Position numbers and translations under genes: made by a program. Of a stretch of DNA of 64,000 nucleotides, positions 8,908 to 18,919 are shown piece by piece. Origin of the DNA: an uncultured Flavobacterium sp. (GTDB lineage: Bacteria > Bacteroidota > Bacteroidia > Flavobacteriales > Flavobacteriaceae); contig NZ_CANRNX010000004.1 of NCBI RefSeq assembly GCF_947632075.1, positions 1 through 64,000 of the forward strand, read 5' to 3'. Positions within the stretch are counted from its first letter, which is position 1. The number at the start of each line of letters is the position of its first letter. The notes below the pieces were generated by a model that saw only the letters and a list, made by a program, of their open reading frames with translations, was not told where the DNA came from and made no database searches.

Positions 8908-11900
8908 TTATTTCTTAACAATTTTAATGAACTGTTCTTTAGTTTCTGATTTCAACTGAATCATATAAGTTCCAGATGATAGGTCAGATAAATCTAGTTC
9001 AACATTATTATCATTTACATTTAGAGTTTTAATTCGTTTACCTAATAAATCGAAAACCTCAATTTGAGTGAATTTCTCTGAGTAACTTAAGTTCAAAATG
9101 TCAACTACTGGGTTAGGGTAATATTTCAATTCTGATTTTACAAACTCATCATTAGATAAATAAATGTCAACTTTTACTTCTAACGGTAAACTTGGACAAC
9201 CATTCGTTCCAATCAACACACCGTAATATGTACTTCCGTTTACTAACGGCATGTTAGAAGATAAAGGATTGTTACCGTTTTGAGAATCATTGAATGTAGC
9301 ATACCAAACAACGTTTGATTGATTCGTTCTCAAATAAGAGATTGTCGTACCTTCAATAAACGTTTGAACTGCATCTCCAGTAGGAGAGTTTGGAATATCT
9401 CCAATTGTTACTTGTACAGCAGTTCTTTCTGAAATACAACCATAATGATTTCTCTCTACAAAGTAAACACCTGTTGTTAATGGTGTATTCTGAGCCAATG
9501 CATTTGTGCTTGTAGGAGAAGTATACCAACTATGTGTTACTCCAGTTGCTGCCGGAATAATTAAGTCTGATATTGTTCCTGATCCACAAATTACGAATGA
9601 TGAAACTTGTGGTGCAGTAATTGAAATTACTCGAACAGCTACTGCTCTTCTTTCAGAATAACATCCATTCATTGTTTGCGCCACATAATAAGTTCCTGAA
9701 GTTACAGGAGCGTTTGTAGCCAATGGAACATTAGATGTTGCTGAAGTATACCATACAAATTCAGCGCCTTGAACTCCTTCTGCTTCTAAATCTGAAACAG
9801 TTCCTGAGCCACAAATTGTTTGTGTGCCAGCAATTGGTTTGTTTAAAGCACCTGTAACAGTTAAAGTTATTGGCAATCTTGGAGATTCACAACCATTCAT
9901 TGTTTGTGAAATAAAGTATGTTCCAGATTCAGCTAAGCCATTTAATGGTAATAATGTAGTACCATTTGATGCATACCAATTAACTGTACTTCCAGCAGTT
10001 GCACCTATAGAAATATCTTCAAATCTGAAAGTTCCACAAAGCAATTGAGTAGTATTATTTAAGTTAGCTGGTATATCATTAACTGTTATTTGAACACGAA
10101 CTTTTTCTGACCAACAATGAGCATTACGCTGAGCAACAAAGTACGTACCTGATTGTACTAAATTAGTCATGCTTTGCGGTGTTGTACTATCTAAAGAAGT
10201 AAACCAACCTATAACTCCTGTTGTAGGTGTAACGTCTAAATCTGCAAAAGTTGTTCTGCCACAGTAAAATTGTGTTGTTTCCACTTGTGGTGCAATAAGT
10301 GTTTCTGCAACTTCAAATGAAACTTGAACTCTGTCAGATTCACAACCTCCAACAACTTGACTAACATAATAAATACCAGTTACTAATGGTGTTGTTAATT
10401 CAATCGTTGTAGTAGATGTAGCTGAAGTATAGAACTTAAGAGTTGCACCTGTTGCTTGTCCTAGATTAGCATCTGCTAATGTAAATACACCACAAAGTTG
10501 TTGTGTAGCATTGTTTAAAGCTAACGGTTTTTGATTCACAGTTACTTTTACCTCAGTTTTAGGTGACCAACAAGCTCCATTAAATTGAGCAACGTAATAA
10601 GTACCAGTAGTTACTTGTGCCGTTAAAGTTAAATCTGGTTCTGCTAATGTAGCAGAGCTAAACCATCCTTTAACTCCATTAGATGCTATATTAACTTCTA
10701 AATTATCAAATATTACAGCTTCACAATATAATATATTTGTTGGTGCTGTTGGAGCAGGTAATGTTGGGATTACTGCAATTTGAAGTAATACTCGTGCTGA
10801 CTCACAACTTCCTACCGATTGCGAGATATAGTAAGTTCTGTTAGAAATTATATCTGTTAACGGTAATTTGTTAGTGCTTGTTTCACTGTCATACCAATTG
10901 ATTATTCCACCAGGAACAACTGTTAAAGGTACGTCTGCTAAATTTAAAGCACCACAAAACGATTGAGATCCTCCTATTGGAGCTACAGGAATGATTCCTG
11001 ATTCTATTTCTACAGCCGTTTTTTCTGACCAACAGTTACCGTTAAATTGAGCTACATAATATGTACCTGTTACCAATTCATCAGTTAATTCTAATGGTGT
11101 TTCACCTGCTTCTGTTAAGAACCATCCAATTGTTCCTGTAACGCCTGTTGCTACTAAATCTGCAACTGTTGCTAAGTTAGTTACCTCACAGAATATTTGA
11201 TCTTCTGCTAAAGGAGCTGGTAATGTTGGATTATAAGTAATAACTACAGATACTAGATCTGATTTACATTCTCCTACAACTTGTTCAACATAATATGTAC
11301 CAGTTTCTGTAATAGAAGTGATTTCTTCTGTTGCATCTTCAGTTGCATACCATTTGAATACACCTCCTTGATCTTGTCCAGAAATTACGATGTTTGCAAT
11401 TTCAGGTTCACAAATGGTTTGATTTGCAATCACAGGTTCTGTTACATCAATAACTGTGATTGCTGTAGTTTGTGTAATAGAACAATTATCGTTAGATGTA
11501 ACTGCTGTATATGTTATAGCAGCTGTACCTTCTGCTGCTTTAAAGTATACTTTATCAGTAGGGGTTTCTGCTAAATAAGGTATTGTAGCAGCTGCATCTG
11601 TATATAAATTAGTTACTGGTGACCATACTGTTTCCGAATTTTTGTCTCCAATTATTCTTACGTTATCAATGAACCAACCTTCATATTGTGTACCACTATC
11701 TCCATCTAAAGTAAATCTTAATTTGAAATTACTTAAATTACTATTTGGAGGTAAAATAAAGGTTTCTTCTTTCCATAGATTATTAGTAGGAACACTTGAA
11801 CTTCCTCTTATAATATCTATCCATTCACTATATGAAGTTGTACTAAAAAATTTATAATTGCTGAAATCACTAGAACTACCACCTGTTGGATTTTCTGCTT

Positions 11901-14900
11901 GTCCTTCATATTCAGTTTTTAAGAAAGTATTCCATGTTATTCCGCCATCTAAGCTGTATTCAACTAATCCAAGATCCCATGGTGATAAATAACTTTCAAG
12001 GGCTGCAATGTTATCAAATTTTAATTTTAGGTTTGTATAACTTGATAAATTTAAAGCATCGTTCATTGTTAAATGACCAAGCGGATTTGCACCTGAATTT
12101 TTGAATTGTATTGAAGAACTACCTGTGGTATATAAATCACTGTTAACAGAAATTGACGTACCTGTACCACTATGTGTAAAGCCTAAATTGTTTGGGTCAT
12201 CAAAATTGAAAGAAAACAATGTAGCTCCTACAAGGTTGCTGCTTGCGTCTAAAGTTAATACTTCATTAACGCAAGTAATATATTCTTCTTCAATAATTTT
12301 ATAACTTGGGTTTTCATTAACAACTACATTTAAATTAACTGTAGTAACACAGTCACCATTAGCTGTTGAAACTCGTAAGGTGTAATTAGTACTTTCTGTA
12401 GGAGCAAATGTCCAACCAGTAGTTGCATTTCCTGTAATTCCTGTGTTAGGTGACCATACGTAATTTTCAATATTTGTATAGCTTGTAAGACCTTCAGTTA
12501 CTGTAACTAATTGTGATTGTCCTTCACATATTTCAATATTATCATGAGATAATTCTAAAGCAGGAGGTGCAGTAACAGTAGCAATAACTTCTGTACGCGG
12601 TGAAGAACAAATTCCAGTTCCGTTGAAATATGTGTTAGGTCTTGAAGAACTAGTTGATGTACCTCCATTTGTTGAACCGGTTGGACCTTCTGCTGGCGCA
12701 CCAGTTATTACCTCTAAGATTTGTTGAGGTGTTCTTCTATCTCCATTCGTATAGGTTGTACTAACCCAACTTGTAGTATGATATTCAACTGATGCTGATG
12801 TTCCTGATGACGCGTCTACTTTACTCCAAGAAATTTGAAGCACAATATTACTTTCCCCGTCCCATGTAAAAGTATCAGGAGTATTAAAATCGAAATTTTG
12901 AACACCAAGTTGTAAAGCTTGGTTTTCATTCGAATACACATGAGTTAATTGCTCTAAAGGTATATGAGAGGTTGTAGCAACGCTTTGAGTGGTATTGCCA
13001 ATGTAAATTGTAAAACCAGGTCTAGGTGCTGTTGCATTTGCAGTAATATTAAAGCCAATTGATGAAATTTCTCCTTGAGCTAAACCAAATGATAATAATT
13101 CTTCTGCAGTAAAAATGTATTGAAACTTGTATCCTCCCCATCCAAAAGTAAATGGCGATCCAGGTGCTGAAGATGTTGTAGTAGTTCCATTACCAACTTT
13201 AACTGTAGTATTTGGTACAGTCTGTTGTGTTTGTACCCAGAAAGAAGTAGTCTCGTTTAACTCATCAGTAGTGTAAGAGTTTGTAGATGCTAAAGGTGTA
13301 CCACCAGTTTCGCTAGCAAACCAAGATACCGAACCGTTGTTCGCTGCAATAGCAGATAATTCAACTGTTCCGACCCCACAACGAGTAGCTGGAGTACTTG
13401 AAACTAGATCTGGATAGTTACATAGCGTAGTAAAACTACCAATTTCTAACCAATCTGTTTGTTCGTCTGCACTACAAACCGATCTAACTTTTAAAATATA
13501 TCCTGTTGATGGTATTAAGTTAGTAAATTGTTTTGTAGTTTCTGTTGATAACATTGTTCCAGTAATGGCAACCTCTGATGTTGCAGCATTTATCAGTTGG
13601 TATTCGTATCCTTGAGCAGGAGCAATGATTGGAGTGCCAAAATTATAAACGGCACTGTTTTTGGTTACGTTAGTGATTTCATTGTTAATTGGTAAGAAAC
13701 AATCTGGACCTAAATTAACAGAGATATTTCCAACATATAAAGCACCCTGTGATGCTTGAGCATAACCATGGAAACCTATGTAGTAAGTTGCAGTTGCAGA
13801 AGGAATAAAGTCAACATAAACTGTTTGTTCAGCTAAATTGTTTTCAAAAACAACATCTGTAAGCAAAGTAGTCATTTCGGTACTAGTATTATCTGTACCA
13901 TACATAACCTTAAGTTTTTGATTTGCAGTAGTTGTTCCTTTTTTATAAGTAAACTTTAAACGATATACTTGGTTTTGTTCAAGTGTTAAACCTCTTGTGT
14001 AAAACCAATCATCAGATGCAATACTTGAGCTTGCTCCTAAATACATTGAACGTAAGCTTGCAACTGTTGTTGCTGAGTTCGCCCAATTCGTACCATCGTT
14101 ATTGTTGTTTTCAAGTACAACACATTCTGGTAGTCCAGAAGTAGGTACAGTTAAAGTATATGGTATAGATGAAGGATCACAATCTGTTTTAAATTTAATA
14201 GGTCTAGACCAATTGCTTGAATCTGTTGTTGAACAAACTGAACGTACATAGAATGTATATTCTATATTTGGATTTAAACCTGTAATATTTGCAAATAGCT
14301 GTCCTGCAGGTGCTGTACCTTCTAATACAAAACCTGTAGCTCCAGATTCTGGTAAGCCAGTAGTTCTTATTTCATAAGCATAACCATTTGCAGGAGTTAC
14401 TTCAGGTAGTTCCCACTCAATTCTTGCAGAGTTGTTTGTGATAGTAGGTATTCTAATAACTTCTACTTCTCTACAAGTTGGCGAAACCTTAACTTCTACT
14501 TCACCTAGGTATAAGTAGCTATAGTTTGATGCGCTAGCTCCTTCAAATCCAATATAATAAATACCCGTAGTGGTTGGAGTAAAATCTTTATATTTTACGT
14601 GTACATCTGCGGTATTTGTTCGTAAAGAATCTATTGCAGTGTTCATTGCACTAGCCTTCGTTTCTGTACCAAGTTTAATACGTAAAAACTGTGCTGTAGT
14701 ACTTGAAGCTTTTGCTTTATATTCTAAACGGTAACTTTGACCAGCTGTTAAGTTTAATCCACGAGAAAAAATCCAATTGCTTGGGCCATTTGAATTAGAA
14801 TAATATCTTAAAACTCTTCCTTCAATGCCGGCCTGAGTAGTTGTTGTGGTCCAAGTCGAAGTGTTAGATCTTTCATTAATAATACATTCAGGTAAATCGC

Positions 14901-17538
14901 TACCTGTTGTTTCATTAATAGGCATTATATAAGGTATTTCAGTTGGTGCGCACAATGTATTAAATTCTAAACCTTGAGACCAATAGCTTATTTCTCCAAC
15001 ACCACAGTCAGAAATTAAATAAACCTTATAAACAGTATTAGGACTTAAGCCTGTTATTGTAGTGGTAAATGTATTTGTTGGAATATTTCCAGATAATACA
15101 AGACCTTCACTACCAGAACCAGCTTCACCTGAGGTTCTAACCTCACATCTATATCCTAATGAAGGATTAGTAGTTGGTTGATCCCAAGCTATTGTTATTG
15201 AATTCGATGTTATATTAGTTTGTGTTAAACCTTCCGCGTCTGAGCAGGTAGGAATTCTCTCAACAATAACATTATCTAACCAATAATAATAATTTGCATC
15301 AGCACCAGATTGTTTAAAAACAATTCTTTTATTTGGCCCAGTAATTACCTCATTGTCTAATTCGATTATATAGTCATTGGTGCCCCAAGTGCTTGCTGTT
15401 GTCAGGTTTACGGTGCTAATTGGGTGGAAGTTACTTAAATCGCCTCCTTCAGCAACTACACCTACAGTAAAAGTTCCTGACCTTGTAGTATTTTCCATTC
15501 TTAATCTAAATCTTACACGCAAATCTTCTATATTATCTGTGAAAGCTGGTGTTGCTACATATAAAGGCGTTTCAGCTATAGGTGCAAACCTTAACGAGTT
15601 AGGAGAACTCACATATTGACTAGTTGTGATGCCAAAATTACTGTGCCCTACAGTGTGTGACCAACAATCTGGAAAAGATGTTGATGCATCAAAGTTCATA
15701 CTGTAAGGAGTTGGTATTGGATTACATGAAGTTTTAAAAGTAAAACCATCACTCCAAATTCCTAATTGATTTGTACCACAGCTAGATTGCATGTAAATTT
15801 TGTATTCTGTATTGGCAAGTAAACCATTTGCGGTTGCAGTGTAAGTACCAGTTGGTACGTTGCCACTTGCCGCAAGACCTGCAGCACCAGAGCCTGGTTC
15901 ACCTTCAGATCTTATTTCATATAAATATCCACCTGCTGGTGCCGTAGTAGGTTCAGTCCAAGCAAAATTTATACTGTTCGAGGTAGGGTTACTTGTTTGT
16001 ATGCCAAGTACATCTATACATAAAGGAATAGTTTCTACAACAAAGTCATCGATATAAAAATATGAAGTTGTAGATGTATTCTCTATTTGTCTTAACGCAA
16101 TATAATTATTTCCACCACTAACTAATGTTGTTGAATTAAATTGGTAAGATATTGGGTTAAAACTAGTATTGGTAGGGTCAATTGTAGTTAACGGAATAAA
16201 TGTCGCTACATCTGTAGGGTCTGTTAAAATTCCTAACTCTAGTTTACCAGCACTAGCAGCAGATCTTTTATAATTAAACTTTACACGTAACGTTTCAATG
16301 TTCTGTGAAAATTGTGGAGAAATTGCGTAACTAGATTCAGCAAGAGCTGATCGTATCCTTAATGACTTTGTTCCACTAGTAGCATTTGTAGCTGAATTTT
16401 GAATTGAAACATAGTCTGGAACAGCCTCATATCTAAACCAACAATATGGGAAAGTGATAGTTTCTGTGTAATCAAAATTTTCTGTATATGGTAAGTCAGT
16501 TACAGGAACACATAAGGTTCTAAAAGTACTATAAATCCAATTACCTAAAGTTCCATCTCCACAATTGGTTTTTAAAAAAACATGGTATAGAGTGTTTGGT
16601 AATAAATTTGTAATGTTTGCTGATAACGTTGAACCTGAGATTGTATTTGAAGCTATAGCTCCAGGAGTTCCTAAGTTCGTATCTAATCTTACTTCATAAG
16701 CGTATCCAATTGCTGCCTCAGAACTTGATGCTTGCCAAGTTAAAGTTGCAGAATTCGATGTTGTAGTATTTTCAAAATTAGTTGGTATATAACAAGTTGA
16801 TGGAGTGAATACATAAGTTAAACCATCAGAAAAACCTGTTTCTCCGTTGAAAATACATAGCGAAGTTGAAGCCACGTTTGATGACGATGTAATTGCATTT
16901 GACCAAGAGTTATTAGTTCCTAAAATTAGATACTGATAATCAGACGGACTATTTTTTATACCAATTTGTGGCTGAAAACTTGTACTAATTGCAAAAGGAG
17001 GTGTGCCTTTATAGATAAATTTAATTACACCTGTTGAGTGATTTAATCTTATCTGAAAACTAAAAGACTCTGTTAGTCCATATCGTCTAAAATTATTCCA
17101 TTCTACTACTGTTTCATTTTCAATAGTTTGATGTTTAATATTTGATACACCTATAGCACCTACATTTAAATCTGCTCCAAATGGTGCTAAAACCTTATTG
17201 TCAGCAAAAGTCGAACTTATTGCTTGGTAAGTTGACGTAGGTACTGAACCAGTTTCTCCAAATACTAAATGACCATTTGAAGTGACTCTTATTTCTGTAT
17301 AAATAACTCCAGCGAATGTAAAGGCTGGAATTGTTACAGGTTTTGAAGCCTTTGAGTCATGAGATGGTGAGGCATCTACTGAAGAAATTGGATCATTATT
17401 AGTGGCAATAAAAACTGTACCTCCAGTTAAAGGGGTGTAAGTGTTAGTCTCTTTTGTGAAAACATACGAGCTTGATTGAGCGTACATTCTCAGCATTGAG
17501 AGTAACAACACGAGAAATACTAAGTAAATTTTCCTCAT
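8908..17538 (-). CDS. Giant T9SS-secreted multidomain surface protein (adhesin-like)
   Basis: A 2876-residue secreted protein. It has a signal peptide (1-20, ending MYAQ), then an N-terminal beta-rich domain to about 250. Five fibronectin-III-like domains follow (each with a NGYxYEIR-type strand and ending in a FKTxC-type motif). They alternate with jelly-roll/MAM-like 'choice-of-anchor' domains that begin PY..NFD or IPY and contain a short CW or EC motif. A central region carries further Ig/PKD-like domains. About ten tandem Ig-like modules of 75-78 residues (about 2034-2793) come next, each ending YY(V/I)xQ...CxS. The C-terminal T9SS type-A sorting domain (about 2794-2876) has YYPNPVVD, VFDLLGK, SSGTYMIQL and the terminal IKIVKK. 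It is likely anchored on the cell surface by the type IX system and acts in adhesion or matrix interaction. No enzymatic domain is seen. It is monocistronic, with its own promoter and terminator. Confidence 0.9.
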   Translation of the reverse strand: MRKIYLVFLVLLLSMLRMYAQSSSYVFTKETNTYTPLTGGTVFIATNNDPISSVDASPSHDSKASKPVTIPAFTFAGVIYTEIRVTSNGHLVFGETGSVPTSTYQAISSTFADNKVLAPFGADLNVGAIGVSNIKHQTIENETVVEWNNFRRYGLTESFSFQIRLNHSTGVIKFIYKGTPPFAISTSFQPQIGIKNSPSDYQYLILGTNNSWSNAITSSSNVASTSLCIFNGETGFSDGLTYVFTPSTCYIPTNFENTTTSNSATLTWQASSSEAAIGYAYEVRLDTNLGTPGAIASNTISGSTLSANITNLLPNTLYHVFLKTNCGDGTLGNWIYSTFRTLCVPVTDLPYTENFDYTETITFPYCWFRYEAVPDYVSIQNSATNATSGTKSLRIRSALAESSYAISPQFSQNIETLRVKFNYKRSAASAGKLELGILTDPTDVATFIPLTTIDPTNTSFNPISYQFNSTTLVSGGNNYIALRQIENTSTTSYFYIDDFVVETIPLCIDVLGIQTSNPTSNSINFAWTEPTTAPAGGYLYEIRSEGEPGSGAAGLAASGNVPTGTYTATANGLLANTEYKIYMQSSCGTNQLGIWSDGFTFKTSCNPIPTPYSMNFDASTSFPDCWSHTVGHSNFGITTSQYVSSPNSLRFAPIAETPLYVATPAFTDNIEDLRVRFRLRMENTTRSGTFTVGVVAEGGDLSNFHPISTVNLTTASTWGTNDYIIELDNEVITGPNKRIVFKQSGADANYYYWLDNVIVERIPTCSDAEGLTQTNITSNSITIAWDQPTTNPSLGYRCEVRTSGEAGSGSEGLVLSGNIPTNTFTTTITGLSPNTVYKVYLISDCGVGEISYWSQGLEFNTLCAPTEIPYIMPINETTGSDLPECIINERSNTSTWTTTTTQAGIEGRVLRYYSNSNGPSNWIFSRGLNLTAGQSYRLEYKAKASSTTAQFLRIKLGTETKASAMNTAIDSLRTNTADVHVKYKDFTPTTTGIYYIGFEGASASNYSYLYLGEVEVKVSPTCREVEVIRIPTITNNSARIEWELPEVTPANGYAYEIRTTGLPESGATGFVLEGTAPAGQLFANITGLNPNIEYTFYVRSVCSTTDSSNWSRPIKFKTDCDPSSIPYTLTVPTSGLPECVVLENNNNDGTNWANSATTVASLRSMYLGASSSIASDDWFYTRGLTLEQNQVYRLKFTYKKGTTTANQKLKVMYGTDNTSTEMTTLLTDVVFENNLAEQTVYVDFIPSATATYYIGFHGYAQASQGALYVGNISVNLGPDCFLPINNEITNVTKNSAVYNFGTPIIAPAQGYEYQLINAATSEVAITGTMLSTETTKQFTNLIPSTGYILKVRSVCSADEQTDWLEIGSFTTLCNYPDLVSSTPATRCGVGTVELSAIAANNGSVSWFASETGGTPLASTNSYTTDELNETTSFWVQTQQTVPNTTVKVGNGTTTTSSAPGSPFTFGWGGYKFQYIFTAEELLSFGLAQGEISSIGFNITANATAPRPGFTIYIGNTTQSVATTSHIPLEQLTHVYSNENQALQLGVQNFDFNTPDTFTWDGESNIVLQISWSKVDASSGTSASVEYHTTSWVSTTYTNGDRRTPQQILEVITGAPAEGPTGSTNGGTSTSSSRPNTYFNGTGICSSPRTEVIATVTAPPALELSHDNIEICEGQSQLVTVTEGLTSYTNIENYVWSPNTGITGNATTGWTFAPTESTNYTLRVSTANGDCVTTVNLNVVVNENPSYKIIEEEYITCVNEVLTLDASSNLVGATLFSFNFDDPNNLGFTHSGTGTSISVNSDLYTTGSSSIQFKNSGANPLGHLTMNDALNLSSYTNLKLKFDNIAALESYLSPWDLGLVEYSLDGGITWNTFLKTEYEGQAENPTGGSSSDFSNYKFFSTTSYSEWIDIIRGSSSVPTNNLWKEETFILPPNSNLSNFKLRFTLDGDSGTQYEGWFIDNVRIIGDKNSETVWSPVTNLYTDAAATIPYLAETPTDKVYFKAAEGTAAITYTAVTSNDNCSITQTTAITVIDVTEPVIANQTICEPEIANIVISGQDQGGVFKWYATEDATEEITSITETGTYYVEQVVGECKSDLVSVVITYNPTLPAPLAEDQIFCEVTNLATVADLVATGVTGTIGWFLTEAGETPLELTDELVTGTYYVAQFNGNCWSEKTAVEIESGIIPVAPIGGSQSFCGALNLADVPLTVVPGGIINWYDSETSTNKLPLTDIISNRTYYISQSVGSCESARVLLQIAVIPTLPAPTAPTNILYCEAVIFDNLEVNIASNGVKGWFSSATLAEPDLTLTAQVTTGTYYVAQFNGACWSPKTEVKVTVNQKPLALNNATQQLCGVFTLADANLGQATGATLKFYTSATSTTTIELTTPLVTGIYYVSQVVGGCESDRVQVSFEVAETLIAPQVETTQFYCGRTTFADLDVTPTTGVIGWFTSLDSTTPQSMTNLVQSGTYFVAQRNAHCWSEKVRVQITVNDIPANLNNTTQLLCGTFRFEDISIGATAGSTVNWYASNGTTLLPLNGLAESGTYFISQTMNGCESPRLPITLTVTGALNKPIAGTQTICGSGTVSDLEAEGVQGAEFVWYTSATSNVPLATNAPVTSGTYYVAQTMNGCYSERRAVAVRVISITAPQVSSFVICGSGTISDLIIPAATGVTHSWYTSPTSTNALAQNTPLTTGVYFVERNHYGCISERTAVQVTIGDIPNSPTGDAVQTFIEGTTISYLRTNQSNVVWYATFNDSQNGNNPLSSNMPLVNGSTYYGVLIGTNGCPSLPLEVKVDIYLSNDEFVKSELKYYPNPVVDILNLSYSEKFTQIEVFDLLGKRIKTLNVNDNNVELDLSDLSSGTYMIQLKSETKEQFIKIVKK
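9160..11439 (-). repeat. Ten tandem Ig-like modules coded within the giant surface protein
   Basis: In-frame degenerate repeats of about 225-234 nt, each coding 72-78 residues with the pattern C(G/E)...W(Y/F)....(T)GTYYVAQ...CWSEK or CESxR. Modules 2-7 (9847-11223) alternate strictly between a CWS-K ending and a CES-R ending, giving three copies of a two-module super-repeat. Divergence at DNA level is high, so these are old duplications. Confidence 0.8.
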
Positions 17539-17566
17539 TTTAAATGATTTTTAAAGTTAATATAAA

Positions 17567-17595
17567 CAAAAATATAGTTTTTTTTAACATTACAA
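17567..17595 (-). promoter_or_regulatory. Promoter of the giant surface-protein gene
   Basis: On the minus strand TTG (17595-17593), 18 nt, then TATTTTTG (17574-17567), matching TTG-N19-TAnnTTTG. It lies about 30 nt before the start codon. Confidence 0.65.
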
Positions 17596-17760
17596 ACAAA
17601 ATGCGTTAAAAAAAGTATAAAATGTATTTTTTGATTAAAAAACATGATTTGTTAATAATTTATAGGATGTTGAGTTTTAAGTATTGTTGGAAGTTTGGTT
17701 TTGGTTTTTAGTTAATAATTTAGTTGATAAAATGTTTTTTTTGCAAGAATCTATATGAAA

Positions 17761-17792
17761 AAATCCCTAACCGAAATTTCGGTTAGGGATTT
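17761..17792 (-). terminator. Terminator of the osmC-like/rsmI operon
   Basis: A 32-nt perfect palindrome (AAATCCCTAACCGAAA and its complement) flanked by A and T runs, 22 nt after the OsmC-like stop codon. The remaining 17539-17760 interval holds only the surface-protein promoter and AT-rich sequence. Confidence 0.92.
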
Positions 17793-17813
17793 TTTTATTA
17801 TTAAAATTTAATT

Positions 17814-18230
17814 TTAATTAAACTTGACCTGAATTTCAATTTCAGCAAAGGCACGAAACATTTCTAAAACGCCACAATATTTTTCTACTGATAAATCTAC
17901 TGCACGTTTTAATTTTTCCTGATTTAAATTTTTACCAATAAAATTATAAGTAACAATTACCTTATTATATACTGCAGGTTCAGTATCGGTTAAAAAACCT
18001 TCGGTATCAATGGTGAAATCTTCAACTTCTAATCTCATTTTTTTTATTAATGAGGCTACATCTAAACCAGAACAACCTGCAAGTGCCGATAACATTAAAG
18101 CTTTTGGACGTAAGCCCTTATTATTACCACCTAATTCTTCAGCAGCATCAATTTTTAATGAACCTCCCGGATTGGTAGATTCAAATTGCATGTTTCCTTT
18201 CCAAGTAGTACTAATCTTGTGTGTTGCCAT
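17814..18230 (-). CDS. OsmC-family protein (thiol peroxidase-like)
   Basis: A cytosolic protein of 138 residues in the OsmC/Ohr superfamily, which reduces organic hydroperoxides with two cysteines. Both expected cysteines are present: ALAGCSGLDV (about 53) and KYCGVLEM (about 119). The order and spacing fit the YhfA/OsmC-like branch more than Ohr. Its start overlaps the end of rsmI by 20 nt (ATG at 18230, rsmI stop at 18211), so translation is probably coupled. It is the last gene of a three-gene operon. The exact substrate is not deducible. Confidence 0.85.
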   Translation of the reverse strand: MATHKISTTWKGNMQFESTNPGGSLKIDAAEELGGNNKGLRPKALMLSALAGCSGLDVASLIKKMRLEVEDFTIDTEGFLTDTEPAVYNKVIVTYNFIGKNLNQEKLKRAVDLSVEKYCGVLEMFRAFAEIEIQVKFN

Positions 18231-18918
18231 TTTTTTCTTTTTTAGTTTTTTCTTTTCCTGCTACAATAACCACAATTTCTCCCTTAGGAGGTTTTGCTTC
18301 AAAATGTGCTAGAACTTCAGTTACTGTTCCGCGAACTGTTTCTTCATGTAATTTAGATAATTCACGAGAAACCGATACCTGTCTGTCTGCCCCAAAATAT
18401 TCGATAAACTCTGTTAATGTTTTAACTAGTTTGTGTGGAGAAACATACAAAATCATGGTTCTAGTTTCTTCTGCCAAAATTAAAAAACGAGTTTGTCTTC
18501 CTTTTTTATCAGGTAAAAAACCTTCGAATACAAATTTGTCGTTTGGTAAGCCACTATTTACTAAGGCAGGTACAAAAGCAGTCGCACCAGGAAGACATTC
18601 AACGGCGATTCCTTTTTCAACACATGCTCTGGTTAGTAAAAAACCCGGATCTGAAATTGCTGGAGTTCCTGCATCAGAAATTAAAGCAATATTTAAACCT
18701 TGTTCTAATTTTTGAATTACTCCTTCAACGGTTTTATGTTCGTTATGCATGTGATGACTGTGCATTTGTGTAGCAATTTCAAAATGCTTTAATAATTTTG
18801 CACTGGTTCTAGTGTCTTCGGCCAAAATTAAATCTACGTCTTTTAAAACCTGAATGGCTCTAAAAGTCATATCGTCTAAATTTCCAATGGGTGTGGGTAC
18901 TAAATATAATTTACTCAC
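18211..18918 (-). CDS. rsmI: 16S rRNA (cytidine(1402)-2'-O)-methyltransferase
   Basis: SAM-dependent methyltransferase of the tetrapyrrole-methylase fold that 2'-O-methylates C1402 of 16S rRNA. Recognisable motifs are LYLVPTPIGNLDDMT at the N-terminus, LAEDTRTS, LISDAGTPAISDPG and the late GEIVVIV strand. At 235 residues it is shorter than the E. coli enzyme because the C-terminal extension is missing, as is usual in Bacteroidetes. It starts 1 nt after the upstream hypothetical gene and overlaps the OsmC-like gene downstream. Confidence 0.95.
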   Translation of the reverse strand: MSKLYLVPTPIGNLDDMTFRAIQVLKDVDLILAEDTRTSAKLLKHFEIATQMHSHHMHNEHKTVEGVIQKLEQGLNIALISDAGTPAISDPGFLLTRACVEKGIAVECLPGATAFVPALVNSGLPNDKFVFEGFLPDKKGRQTRFLILAEETRTMILYVSPHKLVKTLTEFIEYFGADRQVSVSRELSKLHEETVRGTVTEVLAHFEAKPPKGEIVVIVAGKEKTKKEKNGNTQD

Positions 18919-18919
18919 T

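Noticed and set aside
9160-11439. Regularly spaced repeats, considered as a CRISPR or DNA satellite
   Set aside because: The period is about 228 nt, always in frame, and conserved at protein rather than DNA level. These are Ig-like modules of one gene.
18221-18715. 164-residue + strand frame opposite rsmI
   Set aside because: Antisense shadow of a well-conserved rsmI frame. Composition is not protein-like.
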